DNA of 64,000 nucleotides from Halorussus salinisoli (GCA_005239435.1 ML241305.1:1-64000), one strand, 5' to 3'. Positions 51,257-61,150 are shown, counted from the stretch's first letter. The notes: generated from the letters alone by a model not told the origin. Translations and numbers: made by a program.

Positions 51257-51877
51257 ATGGCTACCTCGAACGCGAAGCGGCGGGTCAAGGACAACCCGCG
51301 GGCCGCGACTGCGGTCCTCTCGATACTCGGATACGTCCTCGTCCTCGGGACGTTCGCGGGACTGCTTCCCATCTACCCGGAACTCACCCGAAGCACAGTG
51401 GACCTGCTGAGTCACGCCATCGCGGTGGTCAACACCGTCGCTCTGACCGCGCTGCTGGCCGGGTGGCGGTGGATTCGGCGCGGCGAGGTCCGGAAGCACC
51501 GCGCCGCGATGCTGACCGCGTTCGCGCTCATCCTCGGCTTTCTCGCGCTCTACCTCGTGAAGGTCGGCGGCGGCGGCGAGAAGTCCATCGCGGTGACGGG
51601 AGCGGTCTACTACGCCTACCTCGTGATGCTGGCGATTCACATCCTGCTGTCGGTCGTCGCGGTCCCAGTCGTCCTCTACGCCGTCGTTCTCGGACTGACT
51701 CACACCCCGACCGAACTCCGCGACACGGCCCACGCGCGGGTCGGGCGCTGGGCGGCGGGTGCGTGGGCGCTCAGCCTCGCACTCGGCATCGTGACCTACC
51801 TGATGTTGAACCACGTCTACGGCGTCGAGGAGTACATGGCCGCGCTCGCTCCGTTCGCAGTCGTCCGGCGGCGATGA
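51257..51877 (+). CDS. DUF420 membrane protein, oxidase assembly (CtaM-like)
   Basis: The product is 206 residues with five or six helices. LLSHAIAVVNTVALTALLAG, KHRAAMLTAFALILGFLALY and LAIHILLSVVAVPVVLYAVV carry the conserved histidines of DUF420 proteins. Bacillus CtaM (YozB) of this family is needed to build a functional aa3 oxidase. A matching role is likely here given the cox genes around it. ATG 51257; the stop overlaps the next gene's start (ATGA at 51874). Confidence 0.85.
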   Translation: MATSNAKRRVKDNPRAATAVLSILGYVLVLGTFAGLLPIYPELTRSTVDLLSHAIAVVNTVALTALLAGWRWIRRGEVRKHRAAMLTAFALILGFLALYLVKVGGGGEKSIAVTGAVYYAYLVMLAIHILLSVVAVPVVLYAVVLGLTHTPTELRDTAHARVGRWAAGAWALSLALGIVTYLMLNHVYGVEEYMAALAPFAVVRRR

Positions 51878-52749
51878 ACGACCGAGAGACCGAGTCGTCG
51901 ATTCGAGAGCGAGTCGGCGACTCGCTCGGCGTCGGCGTCGAGGCCATCGCCGAACTCGACGGCGGCGAGGTCGGGCGCGTCCACCGGGTGGCGCTCGCCG
52001 ACGGCCGGACCGTGGCGGCCAAGACCGGCGACACGCCGCTCGACGTGGAGGCGTTCATGCTGTCGTTTCTGGCCGACCGCGGTCTGCCGGTCCCCGACCT
52101 GTACCACCGGAGCGACGACCTGCTAGTGATGGAGTACGTCGAAGGAGACGCCGAGTTCACCCCGGCCGTCGAGCGCGACGCCGCCCACCACCTCGCGGAA
52201 CTTCACGGGGAGCGGCCACGGGAATCCAATCCGTCGTTCGGGTTCCCGCGGGACACCCTGACGGGACCGTACCGCCAGCCCAACCCGTGGACCGAGTCGT
52301 GGGTGGCGTTCGTCCGGGACCGGCGTCTCGGCCACTTCGCAGGGATGGCCCGCGAGGCGGGCGTTCTCTCGTCGGGGCTCGCCGACCGCATCGACGCGCT
52401 CGCGCGGAATCTCGACTCGTGGCTCCCCGACTCGCCGCCCGCCTCGCTAATCCACGGCGACGTGTGGGCGAACAACCTCGTCGTGGGCGAGGGCCGCGTT
52501 CGGGCGTTCCTCGACCCCGCGTGCTACTTCGGCCACGCGGAGGTCGAACTCGCCTACGTCGATTTCGCGGGGTCGTTCGGCGACGCCTTCTTCGAGGGTT
52601 ACGACGACGAGCGCGGCATCGACGCCGGATTCTTCGACGGTCGGCGCGACGTGTACCAGTTGATACCGCTGCTCGAACACCTGCTCTACTTCGAGGACGA
52701 GAGCTACGCCGCGGAAATCGAGCGCCGACTGGTCGAAATCGGCTACTGA
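51874..52749 (+). CDS. Fructosamine kinase family protein
   Basis: This is a 291-residue kinase-fold protein of the fructosamine/ketosamine-3-kinase family. The glycine-poor nucleotide strand VHRVALADGRTVAAKTG has the ATP lysine in AAKTG, and the hinge is LLVMEYVEGD. The catalytic loop is SLIHGDVWANNLV with base Asp, and the metal-binding AFLDPACYFGH corresponds to the DFG-like site. It phosphorylates glycated lysines or small ketosamines, leading to their deglycation. ATG 51874 overlaps the DUF420 stop, so translation is coupled, with no obvious functional link. Confidence 0.9.
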   Translation: MNDRETESSIRERVGDSLGVGVEAIAELDGGEVGRVHRVALADGRTVAAKTGDTPLDVEAFMLSFLADRGLPVPDLYHRSDDLLVMEYVEGDAEFTPAVERDAAHHLAELHGERPRESNPSFGFPRDTLTGPYRQPNPWTESWVAFVRDRRLGHFAGMAREAGVLSSGLADRIDALARNLDSWLPDSPPASLIHGDVWANNLVVGEGRVRAFLDPACYFGHAEVELAYVDFAGSFGDAFFEGYDDERGIDAGFFDGRRDVYQLIPLLEHLLYFEDESYAAEIERRLVEIGY

Positions 52750-52804
52750 CGACGCTACAGCGGAACGCGCGTCGCAGTGCCCGACGCGTTCTCTACGTCG
52801 CGTC

Positions 52805-53368
52805 TTACCGACAGACGACGGTGCCGGTCGTCCCGGCCTCGCCGCGTCGCACCACCGCTCGGTCGGTCACGCGGTAGGTGACGCGGTACGGTCGGTGGAC
52901 GTGAGTCACGGTGGCGTTCTCACCGCCGCGCCGGTCGTATTCGAGTTCGCCGCGGAGGACGACCCGGTAACCGTCCGCGGTCGATTCGACGTCCCCGCTG
53001 ACTCGGACGTGATGGTTGTAGTAGGAGTGATCCTCGACGCGGGCGGATTGGTAGCGCGACTCGACGGTCTCGGCGACCTGCCGGGCGGTCTCGGCCGTGA
53101 GAGTCGTCGGTTTCCGGACGGTCAGGTTCGCCTCGGCGTCGAGCGAGCAGGGTCGGGTGGTCGCGGTGGACGATTCGGTGTCGTCGGCCGTCGGCGCAGT
53201 CTCGGTGGCAGTGTCACTCGTCGGTGCGCTGGTCGTGGGTACGTCGGTCGAAGGGTCGGCGGTCGGCGCGGATGGCGCGAAGCCACCGCCGAGACACCCC
53301 GAGACGACGAGGAGGACGGCCAGCGAGAGCGCCGCGAGCGGGAGGTCGGTGGACGGGCGCGAAGGCAC
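52805..53368 (-). CDS. Secreted lipoprotein of unknown function
   Basis: The product is 187 residues. The signal peptide ends in a lipobox LLVVSGC with C25 as the lipidated residue. A Thr/Ser/Asp-rich stalk (30-70) is followed by a small strand-rich domain (VRVSGDVESTADGYRVVLRG and ATVTHVHRPYRVTYRVTDRA). Two cysteines (PCSLD and the penultimate VVC) could form a disulfide. The start follows the normal pattern. I do not recognise the domain. Confidence 0.75.
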   Translation of the reverse strand: MPSRPSTDLPLAALSLAVLLVVSGCLGGGFAPSAPTADPSTDVPTTSAPTSDTATETAPTADDTESSTATTRPCSLDAEANLTVRKPTTLTAETARQVAETVESRYQSARVEDHSYYNHHVRVSGDVESTADGYRVVLRGELEYDRRGGENATVTHVHRPYRVTYRVTDRAVVRRGEAGTTGTVVCR

Positions 53369-54030
53369 GGTTGGTCGTCTTCCGGACTCCGATAAATGTC
53401 TTCTGTCTGAGCACTCGAGAGGTGCCTTTTAGCAACAAATACGATTGATAGAGTATTGTGTATCGATGTTACAGAACTGCATGTAATTCTATTGGAGGTG
53501 GAGTGGTGAGAGGGAAGTGGAAGCCGAACGCTACTCCCCCTCGACCGAGACCACCGCCGCTTCGCGTCCTCAAAGCACCGCAATCGCACAGCACTGGAAA
53601 CGGAGGGGATACATCGAAGTTGGCGACTTCTCGAGCCAATCGTTACCGCAACCGAACGGTACAGCATCGCCCGCACCGCGACCGCGGACCTCACACCCCT
53701 CTTGCGCTTCTCAGTCGCTACGCTCCCTGCGATGTTCATCCCTCACCCGCATGGGCGCGGCCCAAGCCGCGAGGCACTGGAGGACGAACGACGTCCTCCG
53801 AGCCTTCAGTCGCTTCGCTCCTGAAGACACCGGAAGACAACCCGCATCCTCCGAGCAATCGCGCCGACGGCGCGATGACGCTCGCGAGCGCGGGCTTTCG
53901 AGGACGACCCTCCGTCTCCCGTCTCCGACGCTCACGAACGCCACCGAGTCAACCACGTTTGCACGAACCAAAACGAACTTTCAGCAGGGTTTCCGTAACT
54001 GTCAAAGTCAGACGGGAAGAACAGTGGGGT
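53369..54030. other. Intergenic region with repeat R3, no gene
   Basis: This 662-base spacer has an AT-rich start (53420-53500, likely promoter of the lipoprotein gene), then GC-rich sequence with inner palindromes (CGCTTCGCTC words). It includes the R3 copy at 53808-53880 and an R1-like GGCTTTCGAGGACG at about 53902. Open frames here merge into the mutase gene but lack coding character. Confidence 0.5.
53808..53880 (+). repeat. Dispersed intergenic repeat R3
   Basis: It aligns with the reverse complement of about 34999-35081 at roughly three quarters identity (GGAAGACAACCCGCA, GAGCAATCGCGCCGACGGCG versus GGAGGACGAACCGCA, GAGCGACCGTGCCGACGGCG). The hairpin word near its start is in opposite orientation in the two copies. 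Confidence 0.5.
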
Positions 54031-54447
54031 ATGAGCGCAGATCAGGAACAGCAGTCGATCCGCTGTCTCGTCGCCAAGGTCGGACTCGACGGACACGACC
54101 GGGGCGCGCACGTCATCGCCCGGGCGTTCCGGGACGCCGGGTTCGAGGTCATCTACTCGGGCCTGCACAACGCGCCCGACGAAATCGTGCAGGCCGCGGT
54201 CCAGGAGGACGTGAACGTCCTCGGCATCTCCATCCTCTCGGGGGCGCACAACACGCTCGTCCCGAAGGTCATCGACGGTCTGAAAGAGTACGACGCCTTC
54301 GACGACACTCTCATCCTCGTCGGCGGGGTGGTGCCCGACGACGACAAGGCGGAACTCAAGGAGATGGGCGTCGCCGAGGTGTTCGGTCCCGGCACGCCGA
54401 TGGAGGAGACCATCGAGTTCGTCCGCGAGAACGCTCCCGAGCGATGA
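54031..54447 (+). CDS. Methylmalonyl-CoA mutase, B12-binding subunit
   Basis: The product is 138 residues consisting only of the cobalamin-binding domain: D20-G-H-D-R-G (KVGLDGHDRGAHVIARAFRD, with H22 the lower axial cobalt ligand), LGISILSGAHNTL and LILVGGVVPDDDK, ending in GPGTPMEETIEFVREN. In archaea the catalytic TIM-barrel subunit is a separate protein, which is not in this window. It converts (R)-methylmalonyl-CoA and succinyl-CoA reversibly. ATG 54031; it overlaps meaB by four bases (ATGA). Confidence 0.93.
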   Translation: MSADQEQQSIRCLVAKVGLDGHDRGAHVIARAFRDAGFEVIYSGLHNAPDEIVQAAVQEDVNVLGISILSGAHNTLVPKVIDGLKEYDAFDDTLILVGGVVPDDDKAELKEMGVAEVFGPGTPMEETIEFVRENAPER

Positions 54448-55520
54448 GCGCGGAGCAGCAAAACGAGGACCTGGTCGAGGACCTACTGGCTGGCAAGCAT
54501 CGGGCCCTCGCTCGCGTCATCACCAAGATAGAGAACCGCGCGACGGGCTACCGTGACCTCGTCTCACGCCTCCACCAGCACACCGGCCACGCCGAAGTCA
54601 TCGGCATCACGGGAAGCCCGGGCGCGGGTAAGTCGACGCTCGTGGACAAGATGGCCAACTACTACCGCGAGCAGGGCGAGACCGTCGGCGTCATCGCGGT
54701 CGACCCCTCCTCGCCGTTCACGGGCGGCGCGGTACTGGGCGACCGCATCCGGATGGCGAGCAACGTCGGCGACATGGACGTGTTCTTCCGGTCGATGTCG
54801 GCCCGCGGCACGCTCGGCGGCCTCTCGACCGCGACCACCGACGCCGTGAAAGCCCTCGACGCCTTCGGCAAGGACAAGATCATCATCGAGACGGTCGGCG
54901 CGGGCCAGAACGAGATCGACATCGTGAAATCCGCCGACACGGTGGCCGTGCTGGTCCCGCCGGGGAGCGGCGACGACGTCCAGATGCTCAAGGCGGGCAT
55001 CCTCGAAATCGGCGACGTGTTCGTCGTCAACAAGGCCGACCTCAAGGGCGCGGACCGAACGGTCCAAGAACTCCGCGAGATGATCCACATGCAGGCGGAC
55101 AACACCGCGAACCTCGCTACCGGCCACCACGGTGCGGGCGCGGTCGAGAGCGACGACGAAGGCGGAGACGAGGACGTCGAAGGCGGAGACGAGGACGACG
55201 AAGACTGGGAACCCACTATCGTCGAGACCGTCGCCAAGGACGGCGAGGGCGTCGAACGACTGGTCGAGACGCTCGCCGAGCATCGCGGCTATCTGGAAGC
55301 GTCCGGTCTCCTCGAAGAGAAGGTCCGGATGCGCTACGCCGAAGAGATTCGAAATCTGCTCCGCGACGACGTGGGCGGACTGCTCGAAGGAGAACTCGAG
55401 CGCCACGGCGGCATGGACGAACTGGTCGAACGCGTCGGCCGGCGCGAGACTGACCCCTACTCGGTCGCCGACGAGATCCTCGAACCCATCGAGGACTGTC
55501 TGGACGAACTCCGAGAGTAA
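54444..55520 (+). CDS. meaB: MeaB/ArgK-type GTPase, mutase chaperone
   Basis: The product is 358 residues. The P-loop GSPGAGKST is at 57-65, VIAVDPSSPFTGGAVLGDRI is the MeaB signature, IIETVGAGQNEIDIV is switch II, and NKAD is the guanine-specificity motif. It loads and protects adenosylcobalamin in methylmalonyl-CoA mutase. An acidic low-complexity insertion (EGGDEDVEGGDEDDEDW, about 235-252) from a short tandem DNA repeat at 55156-55200 is an added feature. ATG 54444 overlaps the mutase small subunit stop. It converges on the uS2 gene. Confidence 0.95.
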   Translation: MSAEQQNEDLVEDLLAGKHRALARVITKIENRATGYRDLVSRLHQHTGHAEVIGITGSPGAGKSTLVDKMANYYREQGETVGVIAVDPSSPFTGGAVLGDRIRMASNVGDMDVFFRSMSARGTLGGLSTATTDAVKALDAFGKDKIIIETVGAGQNEIDIVKSADTVAVLVPPGSGDDVQMLKAGILEIGDVFVVNKADLKGADRTVQELREMIHMQADNTANLATGHHGAGAVESDDEGGDEDVEGGDEDDEDWEPTIVETVAKDGEGVERLVETLAEHRGYLEASGLLEEKVRMRYAEEIRNLLRDDVGGLLEGELERHGGMDELVERVGRRETDPYSVADEILEPIEDCLDELRE

Positions 55521-55610
55521 CCCGCGGTCGCTCTTTTCGCTGTCGCCGTCGCTACCTGCTACCGCACTCGAAGCCGAAACGGTGCAAAACAGAAACCGAA
55601 AACGTACCGT

Positions 55611-56405
55611 CTAAATCTCGCTCTCGAAGTCGTCGAGCGAGTAGGTCGGCTCGGCACCGCGGCGGTCGAGCGTCTCGTTGGCCAGCAGCCAGTAGACGAC
55701 CGACAGCGCCTTGCGGCCCTTGTTGTTCGTCGGGACCACGAGGTCCACGTTACTGGTGTTGTTGTTGGAGTCGCACATCGCGATGACCGGGATTCCCACC
55801 GTGATGGCTTCGGTGACGGCCTGAGCGTCGCCGATGGGGTCGGTGACGACCAGCACGTCGGGTTCGATGTAGCCCTCGTACTTGGGGTTGGTGAGCGTAC
55901 CGGGGATGAACCGGCCGGTCCGGGCGCGCGCGCCGACCGCTTCCGCGAACTTCTCGGCGGGGAAGCGACCGTACTGGCGCGAACTCGTGACCAGAATCTG
56001 CTCCGGGTTGTAGTTGGCGAGGAAGTCCGCAGCGGTCCGAATCCGCTGGTCGGTCTTGGACACGTCGAGGACGTAGAGTCCGTCGGTCCGGACGCGGTGG
56101 ATGAACCGCTCCATGTCCTGGGTCTTCTGCTGGGTACCGATGTGGACGCCAGCGCCGAGGTAGTCCTCGACGGGGATGAGGAGGTCGGCCTCCTCCTGGT
56201 TCTCCATCACGTCTTCGTCGAGGTTCGGTCCCTCGTCTTCGACGTCCTCGGTTGCTTCTTCGTCGTCGGCCTGCGCCGCCACGTCCTCGTCGGGCTGCTC
56301 GGACGGCTCTGCGCCGCCAGCGCCCTCGGGTTCGGTGTCGATTTCGGATTCCGCGGCGTCGAGGCCTTCTCCTTCGTCTACCTGTTCGGGGTCGTTCTCG
56401 CTCAT
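55611..56405 (-). CDS. rpsB: Ribosomal protein uS2
   Basis: This is a 264-residue small-subunit protein. An acidic N-terminal extension of about 60 residues, typical of haloarchaea, precedes the uS2 fold: [40 protein letters not shown] and [20 protein letters not shown]. It is the last gene of the operon, and its ATG overlaps the enolase stop (ATGA). Confidence 0.97.
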   Translation of the reverse strand: MSENDPEQVDEGEGLDAAESEIDTEPEGAGGAEPSEQPDEDVAAQADDEEATEDVEDEGPNLDEDVMENQEEADLLIPVEDYLGAGVHIGTQQKTQDMERFIHRVRTDGLYVLDVSKTDQRIRTAADFLANYNPEQILVTSSRQYGRFPAEKFAEAVGARARTGRFIPGTLTNPKYEGYIEPDVLVVTDPIGDAQAVTEAITVGIPVIAMCDSNNNTSNVDLVVPTNNKGRKALSVVYWLLANETLDRRGAEPTYSLDDFESEI

Positions 56406-57613
56406 AATCTCGAAACGTTCTGCTCGATGCGAATGAGTTCGTTCAGCTTGGCAGTTCGCTCGCCGCCGACCGCGCCCGTCTTGATGAACGGGGCGGCGGT
56501 CGCCACGGCGAGGTGTGCGATGGTCGTGTCCTCGGTCTCTCCACTTCGGTGGGAGATGACCGGCTGGTAGCCGTTCTCGACCGCGAGTTCCACGGCGTCG
56601 ACGGCGTCCGAGAGGGTGCCGATCTGATTGGGCTTGACGAGGATGCTGTTGCCGGCACCCTGTTCGATGCCCGTCTCCAGCCGCTCGACGTTCGTGACGA
56701 ACAGGTCGTCACCGCAGACGAGCGTCCGGTCGCCGACCTTCCGGGTCAACTCGGCGAATCCCTCGTAGTCGTCTTCGTCCAGCGGGTCCTCGACGTACGC
56801 GAGGTCGTACTCGTCTACGAGGTCGGCGATGTACTCGATCTGCTCGTCGGTGTCGCGGGTCGTCTCGCGGTAGACGTACTCGCCGTCGTCGGCGTCGTAC
56901 ATCTCCGCGGCGGCCACGTCGAGTCCGAACTTGATGTCGAAGCCGAACTCGTCGGCGACCGTCTCGGTGGCCTCGTCGACGATTTCGAACGCTTGCTCGT
57001 CGTCGATAGACGGGGCCCACGCGCCTTCGTCGCCCTTTCCGGCGGCGATGTCGCGCTCGTCGAGGAGGTCGTGGACCTCCCCGTGGACCGCGGCGTTGGC
57101 GAACACCGCGTCCTGGACGTTCGGCGCGTCGATGGGGACGGCGAGGAACTCCTGAATCGCGGTGGCGTCGGCGGCGTGTTCGCCGCCGCCGACGACGTTA
57201 CCGAGCGGCGTCGGGAACTCCTCGCCGCGGAACGCACCGCCGAGGTGCTGATACAGCGGCGCACCGGTCACGTCGGCCGCCGCCTTCGAGGCGGCCATGC
57301 TGATAGCGACCGCGCTGTTCGCGCCGATTTCCGAGAAGTCGTCGGTGCCGTCGGCGGCCCGCAGGGTGCGGTCGACGTCGCGCTGGTCGCCGACGAAGAC
57401 CTTCCCTTCGAGTCGCGGGACGGCGTGTTCCCGGGCCGAGGCGATGGCCTCGCTCGGGTCGAGTTCTATCGCTTCGTACTCGCCGGTCGAGGCACCGCTC
57501 GGTGCGGCCGCGCGGCCGAAGCCACCGCTCTCGGTGACGACGTCGGCCTCGACCGTCCGATTTCCACGGGAGTCGAGAATCTGCCGGAGCCGAACCTCGC
57601 TGACGAGCGTCAT
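56402..57613 (-). CDS. eno: Enolase
   Basis: This is a 403-residue glycolytic/gluconeogenic enzyme interconverting 2-phosphoglycerate and phosphoenolpyruvate. The N-terminal cap is [20 protein letters not shown]. The barrel carries metal ligands in [23 protein letters not shown] and [10 protein letters not shown], the catalytic lysine loop is [14 protein letters not shown], and the late signature is [20 protein letters not shown]. The gene overlaps rpoK and rpsB by four bases on each side, so it is translated within the information-processing operon, a known archaeal arrangement. Confidence 0.98.
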   Translation of the reverse strand: MTLVSEVRLRQILDSRGNRTVEADVVTESGGFGRAAAPSGASTGEYEAIELDPSEAIASAREHAVPRLEGKVFVGDQRDVDRTLRAADGTDDFSEIGANSAVAISMAASKAAADVTGAPLYQHLGGAFRGEEFPTPLGNVVGGGEHAADATAIQEFLAVPIDAPNVQDAVFANAAVHGEVHDLLDERDIAAGKGDEGAWAPSIDDEQAFEIVDEATETVADEFGFDIKFGLDVAAAEMYDADDGEYVYRETTRDTDEQIEYIADLVDEYDLAYVEDPLDEDDYEGFAELTRKVGDRTLVCGDDLFVTNVERLETGIEQGAGNSILVKPNQIGTLSDAVDAVELAVENGYQPVISHRSGETEDTTIAHLAVATAAPFIKTGAVGGERTAKLNELIRIEQNVSRL

Positions 57614-57789
57614 TTCTCACCTCGACGTACCGTGAACGGCAGGACGCCAGCGTCGTACTCGTCGGCCGCGATGAGTATCGGCTCAGTCTGGTCGGTGTCG
57701 GTCAGTACGGGCGCTCCGTACGACACCTGCAGGGCGCGTGCCCCGATGATGCGAGCTTTCTCGTAGCGGGAGTAGCGTTGCTGAGCCAT
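57610..57789 (-). CDS. rpoK: RNA polymerase subunit K (Rpb6/omega homologue)
   Basis: This is a 59-residue omega-like subunit: [20 protein letters not shown] is the conserved E-K-A-R-I-x-G-x-R-A-L-Q motif, followed by [20 protein letters not shown]. It helps assembly of the largest subunit. ATG 57789 overlaps the rpoN stop by one base (TAATG) and its stop overlaps the enolase start. The longer upstream frame is a shadow. Confidence 0.96.
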   Translation of the reverse strand: MAQQRYSRYEKARIIGARALQVSYGAPVLTDTDQTEPILIAADEYDAGVLPFTVRRGEK

Positions 57790-57989
57790 TACTGGTAGGG
57801 TGCGACGATGTCCACGAGGTCCTTGTGCGCGACGAGCATCCGGCGACAGCACTGTCGTTCGACGCCGAGTTCGTCGAGGACCTTCTCGGGGTCCTCGTCG
57901 CCCTCCTTCGTCGCCGACCGTGCTTTGAACTCTTCCCAGTACTCCCCGACGACCTTGCCGCACGTGAAACAGCGGACTGGTACCATCAT
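57789..57989 (-). CDS. rpoN: RNA polymerase subunit N (Rpb10)
   Basis: This 66-residue zinc-binding subunit has the family motif [13 protein letters not shown] with C-x2-C, and the second pair RQCCRRML. It caps the D-L platform of the polymerase. ATG 57989 and ATG 57986 are adjacent; either could start. It lies 47 bases after uS9. Confidence 0.96.
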   Translation of the reverse strand: MMVPVRCFTCGKVVGEYWEEFKARSATKEGDEDPEKVLDELGVERQCCRRMLVAHKDLVDIVAPYQ

Positions 57990-58036
57990 GCGTTATCGTG
58001 CCTCCGTTCGGAACCGCGGGTTTCCTGTCATAGTAA

Positions 58037-58435
58037 TTAGCGGTAGGACTTTTGGTAGCGCGCTCGTGCGCCGGGTCCGCCCCACTTCTTGGGTTCGGAG
58101 CGCCGCGAGTCGTTGACCAGCAGCGACCGGTCGAACTCGATGAACGCGTCCCGAAGTTCGGCGTCGTTCGTGTACTGGACCAGTCCGCGAGCGATGGCGG
58201 TGCGGACCGCGTCGGCCTGTCCACTGATGCCGCCGCCCTGGACGTCGACCTCCACGTCCACGGCGTCGCGGCTCTCGTCGCCGGCGATGCGGAACGGTTC
58301 CAGCATCTTCAGGCGAGCCATCTCCGGTTCGACCAGCTCGACGGGCTGGGAGTTGATTCGCACACGGCCTTCGCCGTCCGTGACGGTGGCGCGGGCGATG
58401 GCCGTCTTCTTCTTGCCGCTCGTGTTCGTTACCAT
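58037..58435 (-). CDS. rpsI: Ribosomal protein uS9
   Basis: This 132-residue protein has the conserved [20 protein letters not shown] and the C-terminal [14 protein letters not shown] tail that reaches the P-site tRNA. It overlaps uL13 by seven bases. Confidence 0.97.
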   Translation of the reverse strand: MVTNTSGKKKTAIARATVTDGEGRVRINSQPVELVEPEMARLKMLEPFRIAGDESRDAVDVEVDVQGGGISGQADAVRTAIARGLVQYTNDAELRDAFIEFDRSLLVNDSRRSEPKKWGGPGARARYQKSYR

Positions 58436-58866
58436 GTGACGTTAGCACCCAGATTTGCACTGATTTCGCCCAGTTGGACGAAGCGGATGTTCGATAGTCG
58501 GTCCAGCGACGTGCCGTCGAGGACTTCGCCGTCCTCGTCGAAAGGGTTGCCGACGTAGACCCGAACGTTCTCGAACGCCTCGCGGCCCTTGTCCTCCTTG
58601 TAGGGGACCATGCCGCGAATCGTGCGCTTGAAGATCATGTCGGGCCGCTTGGGGTAGTACGGACCGCTGTCCGAACCCAGTTCGGCGCGCTTCTCGTAGG
58701 TCGACATCACGTCTTCTTCGCTCCCGGTGATGACCGCGTCTTCGGCGTTGACCACCGCGACGCGCTCGCCATCGAGGGCGCGCTGTGCGACCTGGCTCGC
58801 CACGCGACCGAGGATACAGTCACGGGCATCGACCACTACGTCTGCGTCGAATTCTGCGAGACTCAT
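58429..58866 (-). CDS. rplM: Ribosomal protein uL13
   Basis: This 145-residue large-subunit protein shows [20 protein letters not shown] and [20 protein letters not shown], characteristic of archaeal L13. ATG 58866 overlaps the eL18 stop by four bases. Confidence 0.97.
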   Translation of the reverse strand: MSLAEFDADVVVDARDCILGRVASQVAQRALDGERVAVVNAEDAVITGSEEDVMSTYEKRAELGSDSGPYYPKRPDMIFKRTIRGMVPYKEDKGREAFENVRVYVGNPFDEDGEVLDGTSLDRLSNIRFVQLGEISANLGANVTW

Positions 58867-59216
58867 CGGATCACCCGCACGTTCGAGCCGTCGGGGTTCT
58901 GTTCGATTGCCTGTTCGAGTTCGAGAATCTCACCGTCGGCCTGCTGGATCTTGGTCTCCGCGCTGGACGAGAAGTCCACGGCGGCGACTGTAACCGTCTT
59001 CTGCAGGACTCCGCTTCCGAGAACCTTGCCGGGCACGATGACGGTCTCGTCTTCCTCGGCGTATCGCTCGATGCGACCGAGGTTGACTTCCGCGTGCGTG
59101 CTCCGGGGCTTCTCGAGGCGGTCCGCGACAGTACTCCACACGTCGGCGTCCGAATCGCGGGACACCGACTTCAGGTCGGCGATGAGACTGCTAAGCCTCG
59201 GATTCGTCTTACTCAT
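58863..59216 (-). CDS. rpl18e: Ribosomal protein eL18
   Basis: The product is 117 residues. [20 protein letters not shown] and [20 protein letters not shown] match archaeal L18e, which is related to bacterial uL15. It is the first protein gene after tRNA-Leu in the operon. Confidence 0.96.
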   Translation of the reverse strand: MSKTNPRLSSLIADLKSVSRDSDADVWSTVADRLEKPRSTHAEVNLGRIERYAEEDETVIVPGKVLGSGVLQKTVTVAAVDFSSSAETKIQQADGEILELEQAIEQNPDGSNVRVIR

Positions 59217-59249
59217 AATACTTCCTCCTGATGGGAATGAGAACTGAAG

Positions 59250-59334
59250 TGCAGGGAGCAGGATTTGAACCTGCGAACTCCTACGAGACAGCGCCCTGAA
59301 CGCTGCGCCGTTGGCCTGACTTGGCTATCCCTGC
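59250..59334 (-). tRNA. tRNA-Leu (anticodon CAG)
   Basis: This 85-nt class II tRNA on the minus strand has acceptor GCAGGGA paired with TCCCTGC and discriminator A. The anticodon stem CAGCG/CGCTG holds loop TTCAGGG (anticodon CAG). It has a long variable arm and T-arm sequence GGTTCAAATCC. CCA is not encoded. It lies between rpoD and the eL18 gene on the same strand, so it may be processed from the operon transcript. Confidence 0.95.
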
Positions 59335-59486
59335 ACGTAGAACACACGTGCAGCCCGTCGCGGGCAACAGTGTGTTGTGGGTGGCCCTTCAAACCACTTT
59401 CGGTATGACTCCCGACCCCCGCGGAGTCGTGCGACTTTCGGGGGAACGCGAGCGCCGAAACGTGGTCTGAAGTGCCCTGCATGGTT

Positions 59487-60233
59487 CTAAAGCTGTACGG
59501 CTTCTTCGAGTTCGTCTGCGCGGTCGCCGATAGAGGCGGCCGCGGCAGTGACGAGTTCGTCGATGGACAGCGATCCGTCGGTCTCGACGTGGAACACGAA
59601 CGCGTTCGGCACGTCGTGGACCTCGACCTCCTTACCGGGGAACCGGTTGGTCAGGTCGTGGTCGAACTCCTTGGTCGGGACGAGTTCGCCGTCGTCTTCG
59701 ATGACGCCGCGGAGGATGTTGGTCTCCTCCTCGTCGTACTCGTCTCGGTCGCCGACGACCTCCACGCGCTGGAGGTGTCGATAGCCGACGGCCACGCCGC
59801 CCTGATGTTTGGCGTGGTCCTTCCCGGTCGAGAGGACGGCGTCGGCCTCGAGTTCGAGGCGCTGGTCGTCCTTCAGGTCGATGATGGGAACGTTGTCGTC
59901 CGCCGGCTGGACCATCCCGTCCGAACTCACGAGGTCGCCCGAGTAGGCGGTGCCCGGCCCCGACACGTCGAGGCTGAGGGTCACGGTGTCGCCTTCCTCG
60001 AATTCGCCCAGCGGCGTGCTGAGCGGGACGAGACCGAGTCGAAGGCTGATCTGCTCGTCAAACATCACCGACGAGTTCTCCACGAACCTGACGGTGTCGA
60101 TAGAGAGCGTCGGCACGTCCGCGACGATGGCCCGGCGAATCCCGTTGGCGAACGCCGGGGTCACGCCTCGAACGAGGAACCGGGATTCCCGGTCCCCGCG
60201 TTCGACGAACTCGACCTCGTACTGTTCTGTCAT
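59487..60233 (-). CDS. rpoD: RNA polymerase subunit D (Rpb3/alpha homologue)
   Basis: The product is 248 residues. [20 protein letters not shown] and [20 protein letters not shown] form the dimerisation domain that pairs with subunit L. The segment around [20 protein letters not shown] is the insertion domain, which in some archaea carries 4Fe-4S cysteines; none are present here, as in other haloarchaea. It lies three bases after uS11. Confidence 0.97.
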   Translation of the reverse strand: MTEQYEVEFVERGDRESRFLVRGVTPAFANGIRRAIVADVPTLSIDTVRFVENSSVMFDEQISLRLGLVPLSTPLGEFEEGDTVTLSLDVSGPGTAYSGDLVSSDGMVQPADDNVPIIDLKDDQRLELEADAVLSTGKDHAKHQGGVAVGYRHLQRVEVVGDRDEYDEEETNILRGVIEDDGELVPTKEFDHDLTNRFPGKEVEVHDVPNAFVFHVETDGSLSIDELVTAAAASIGDRADELEEAVQL

Positions 60234-60236
60234 GGG

Positions 60237-60629
60237 TTAGAATCCACTCTTGCCTTTGGGTGCGCGGGTACCGTCGTGCGGAATCGGGGTCACGTCCTCG
60301 ATGCGACCGATCTCGAGTCCAGCGCGAGCGAGCGCACGGATGGTCGCCTGCGCGCCCGGACCGGGGTTCTGCTGGAGATTGCCACCGGGACCGCGCACGT
60401 TGACGTGAACGCCCTCGATACCTGCGGCCTTGACCTCTTCGGCGACCGTCTCGGCCATCTGCATCGCGGCGTACGGCGAGGACTCGTCGCGGTTCTGCTT
60501 GACGACCGTCCCGCCAGAGGACTTCGCGATGGTCTCCGCGCCGGTCAGGTCAGTGACCGTGATGATGGTGTTGTTGAACGATGCGTGAACGTGGGCTACG
60601 CCCCATTTTTCGTCGTCGTTTGCGCTCAT
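60237..60629 (-). CDS. rpsK: Ribosomal protein uS11
   Basis: This 130-residue protein has [20 protein letters not shown] and the basic [12 protein letters not shown] end diagnostic for uS11. It overlaps uS4 by four bases. Confidence 0.97.
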   Translation of the reverse strand: MSANDDEKWGVAHVHASFNNTIITVTDLTGAETIAKSSGGTVVKQNRDESSPYAAMQMAETVAEEVKAAGIEGVHVNVRGPGGNLQQNPGPGAQATIRALARAGLEIGRIEDVTPIPHDGTRAPKGKSGF

Positions 60630-61150
60630 TCGTTACCCTCCGCTCGTTCGGGGTGAAGTTCGTCCGCCAGCGGACTGTTCTCGTCGAACTGGACGGTGCC
60701 CTCCTCTGCGACTTCGACCTTGTACGAGGGGGCCTGCACGCGCTGTCCGTCCACTTTGACGTGTCCGTGGACGACGAACTGGCGCGCCTGGTTGGGCGTG
60801 TTCCCCAGACCGTTCCGGTAGGCGACGGTCTGGAGGCGACGCTCCAGCACGTCGGTCACGTCGAGCAGCAGCACGTCGTCCAGTTCGTCGCCGTCGTCGA
60901 GGACGCCGATTCGCTGGAGGTGGGCGACGAACTCCTCGCCCTCGGTGACTTCGGTGTCACCCTGCGCGCGCTGGGCCAAGATGTTGCGGGCCTCGCGGCG
61001 GTAGCCGCGGAGTTGCGACTGCGCTCGCCAGAGTTCTTCTTTGTTCTGGAGACCGTAGCGGTCGAGGAGACTGCTCTCCTCGGAGATCCGCTCGCCCTGG
61101 TAGGGGTGGTTCGGCGTCTCGTAGAACTTGGTATTCTGTCCGAGCGCCAT
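60626..61150 (-). CDS. rpsD: Ribosomal protein uS4
   Basis: This 174-residue protein has an S4 RNA-binding domain ([37 protein letters not shown]). The N-terminus [19 protein letters not shown] is typical for archaea. Its ATG overlaps the uS13 stop by one base. Confidence 0.97.
   Translation of the reverse strand: MALGQNTKFYETPNHPYQGERISEESSLLDRYGLQNKEELWRAQSQLRGYRREARNILAQRAQGDTEVTEGEEFVAHLQRIGVLDDGDELDDVLLLDVTDVLERRLQTVAYRNGLGNTPNQARQFVVHGHVKVDGQRVQAPSYKVEVAEEGTVQFDENSPLADELHPERAEGNE

Noticed and set aside
53458..54030. Long 5' extensions of the mutase and MeaB reading frames
   Set aside because: They run through intergenic repeats with basic, Ser/Pro/Arg-rich composition, while the family sequence begins at ATG 54031 and ATG 54444.
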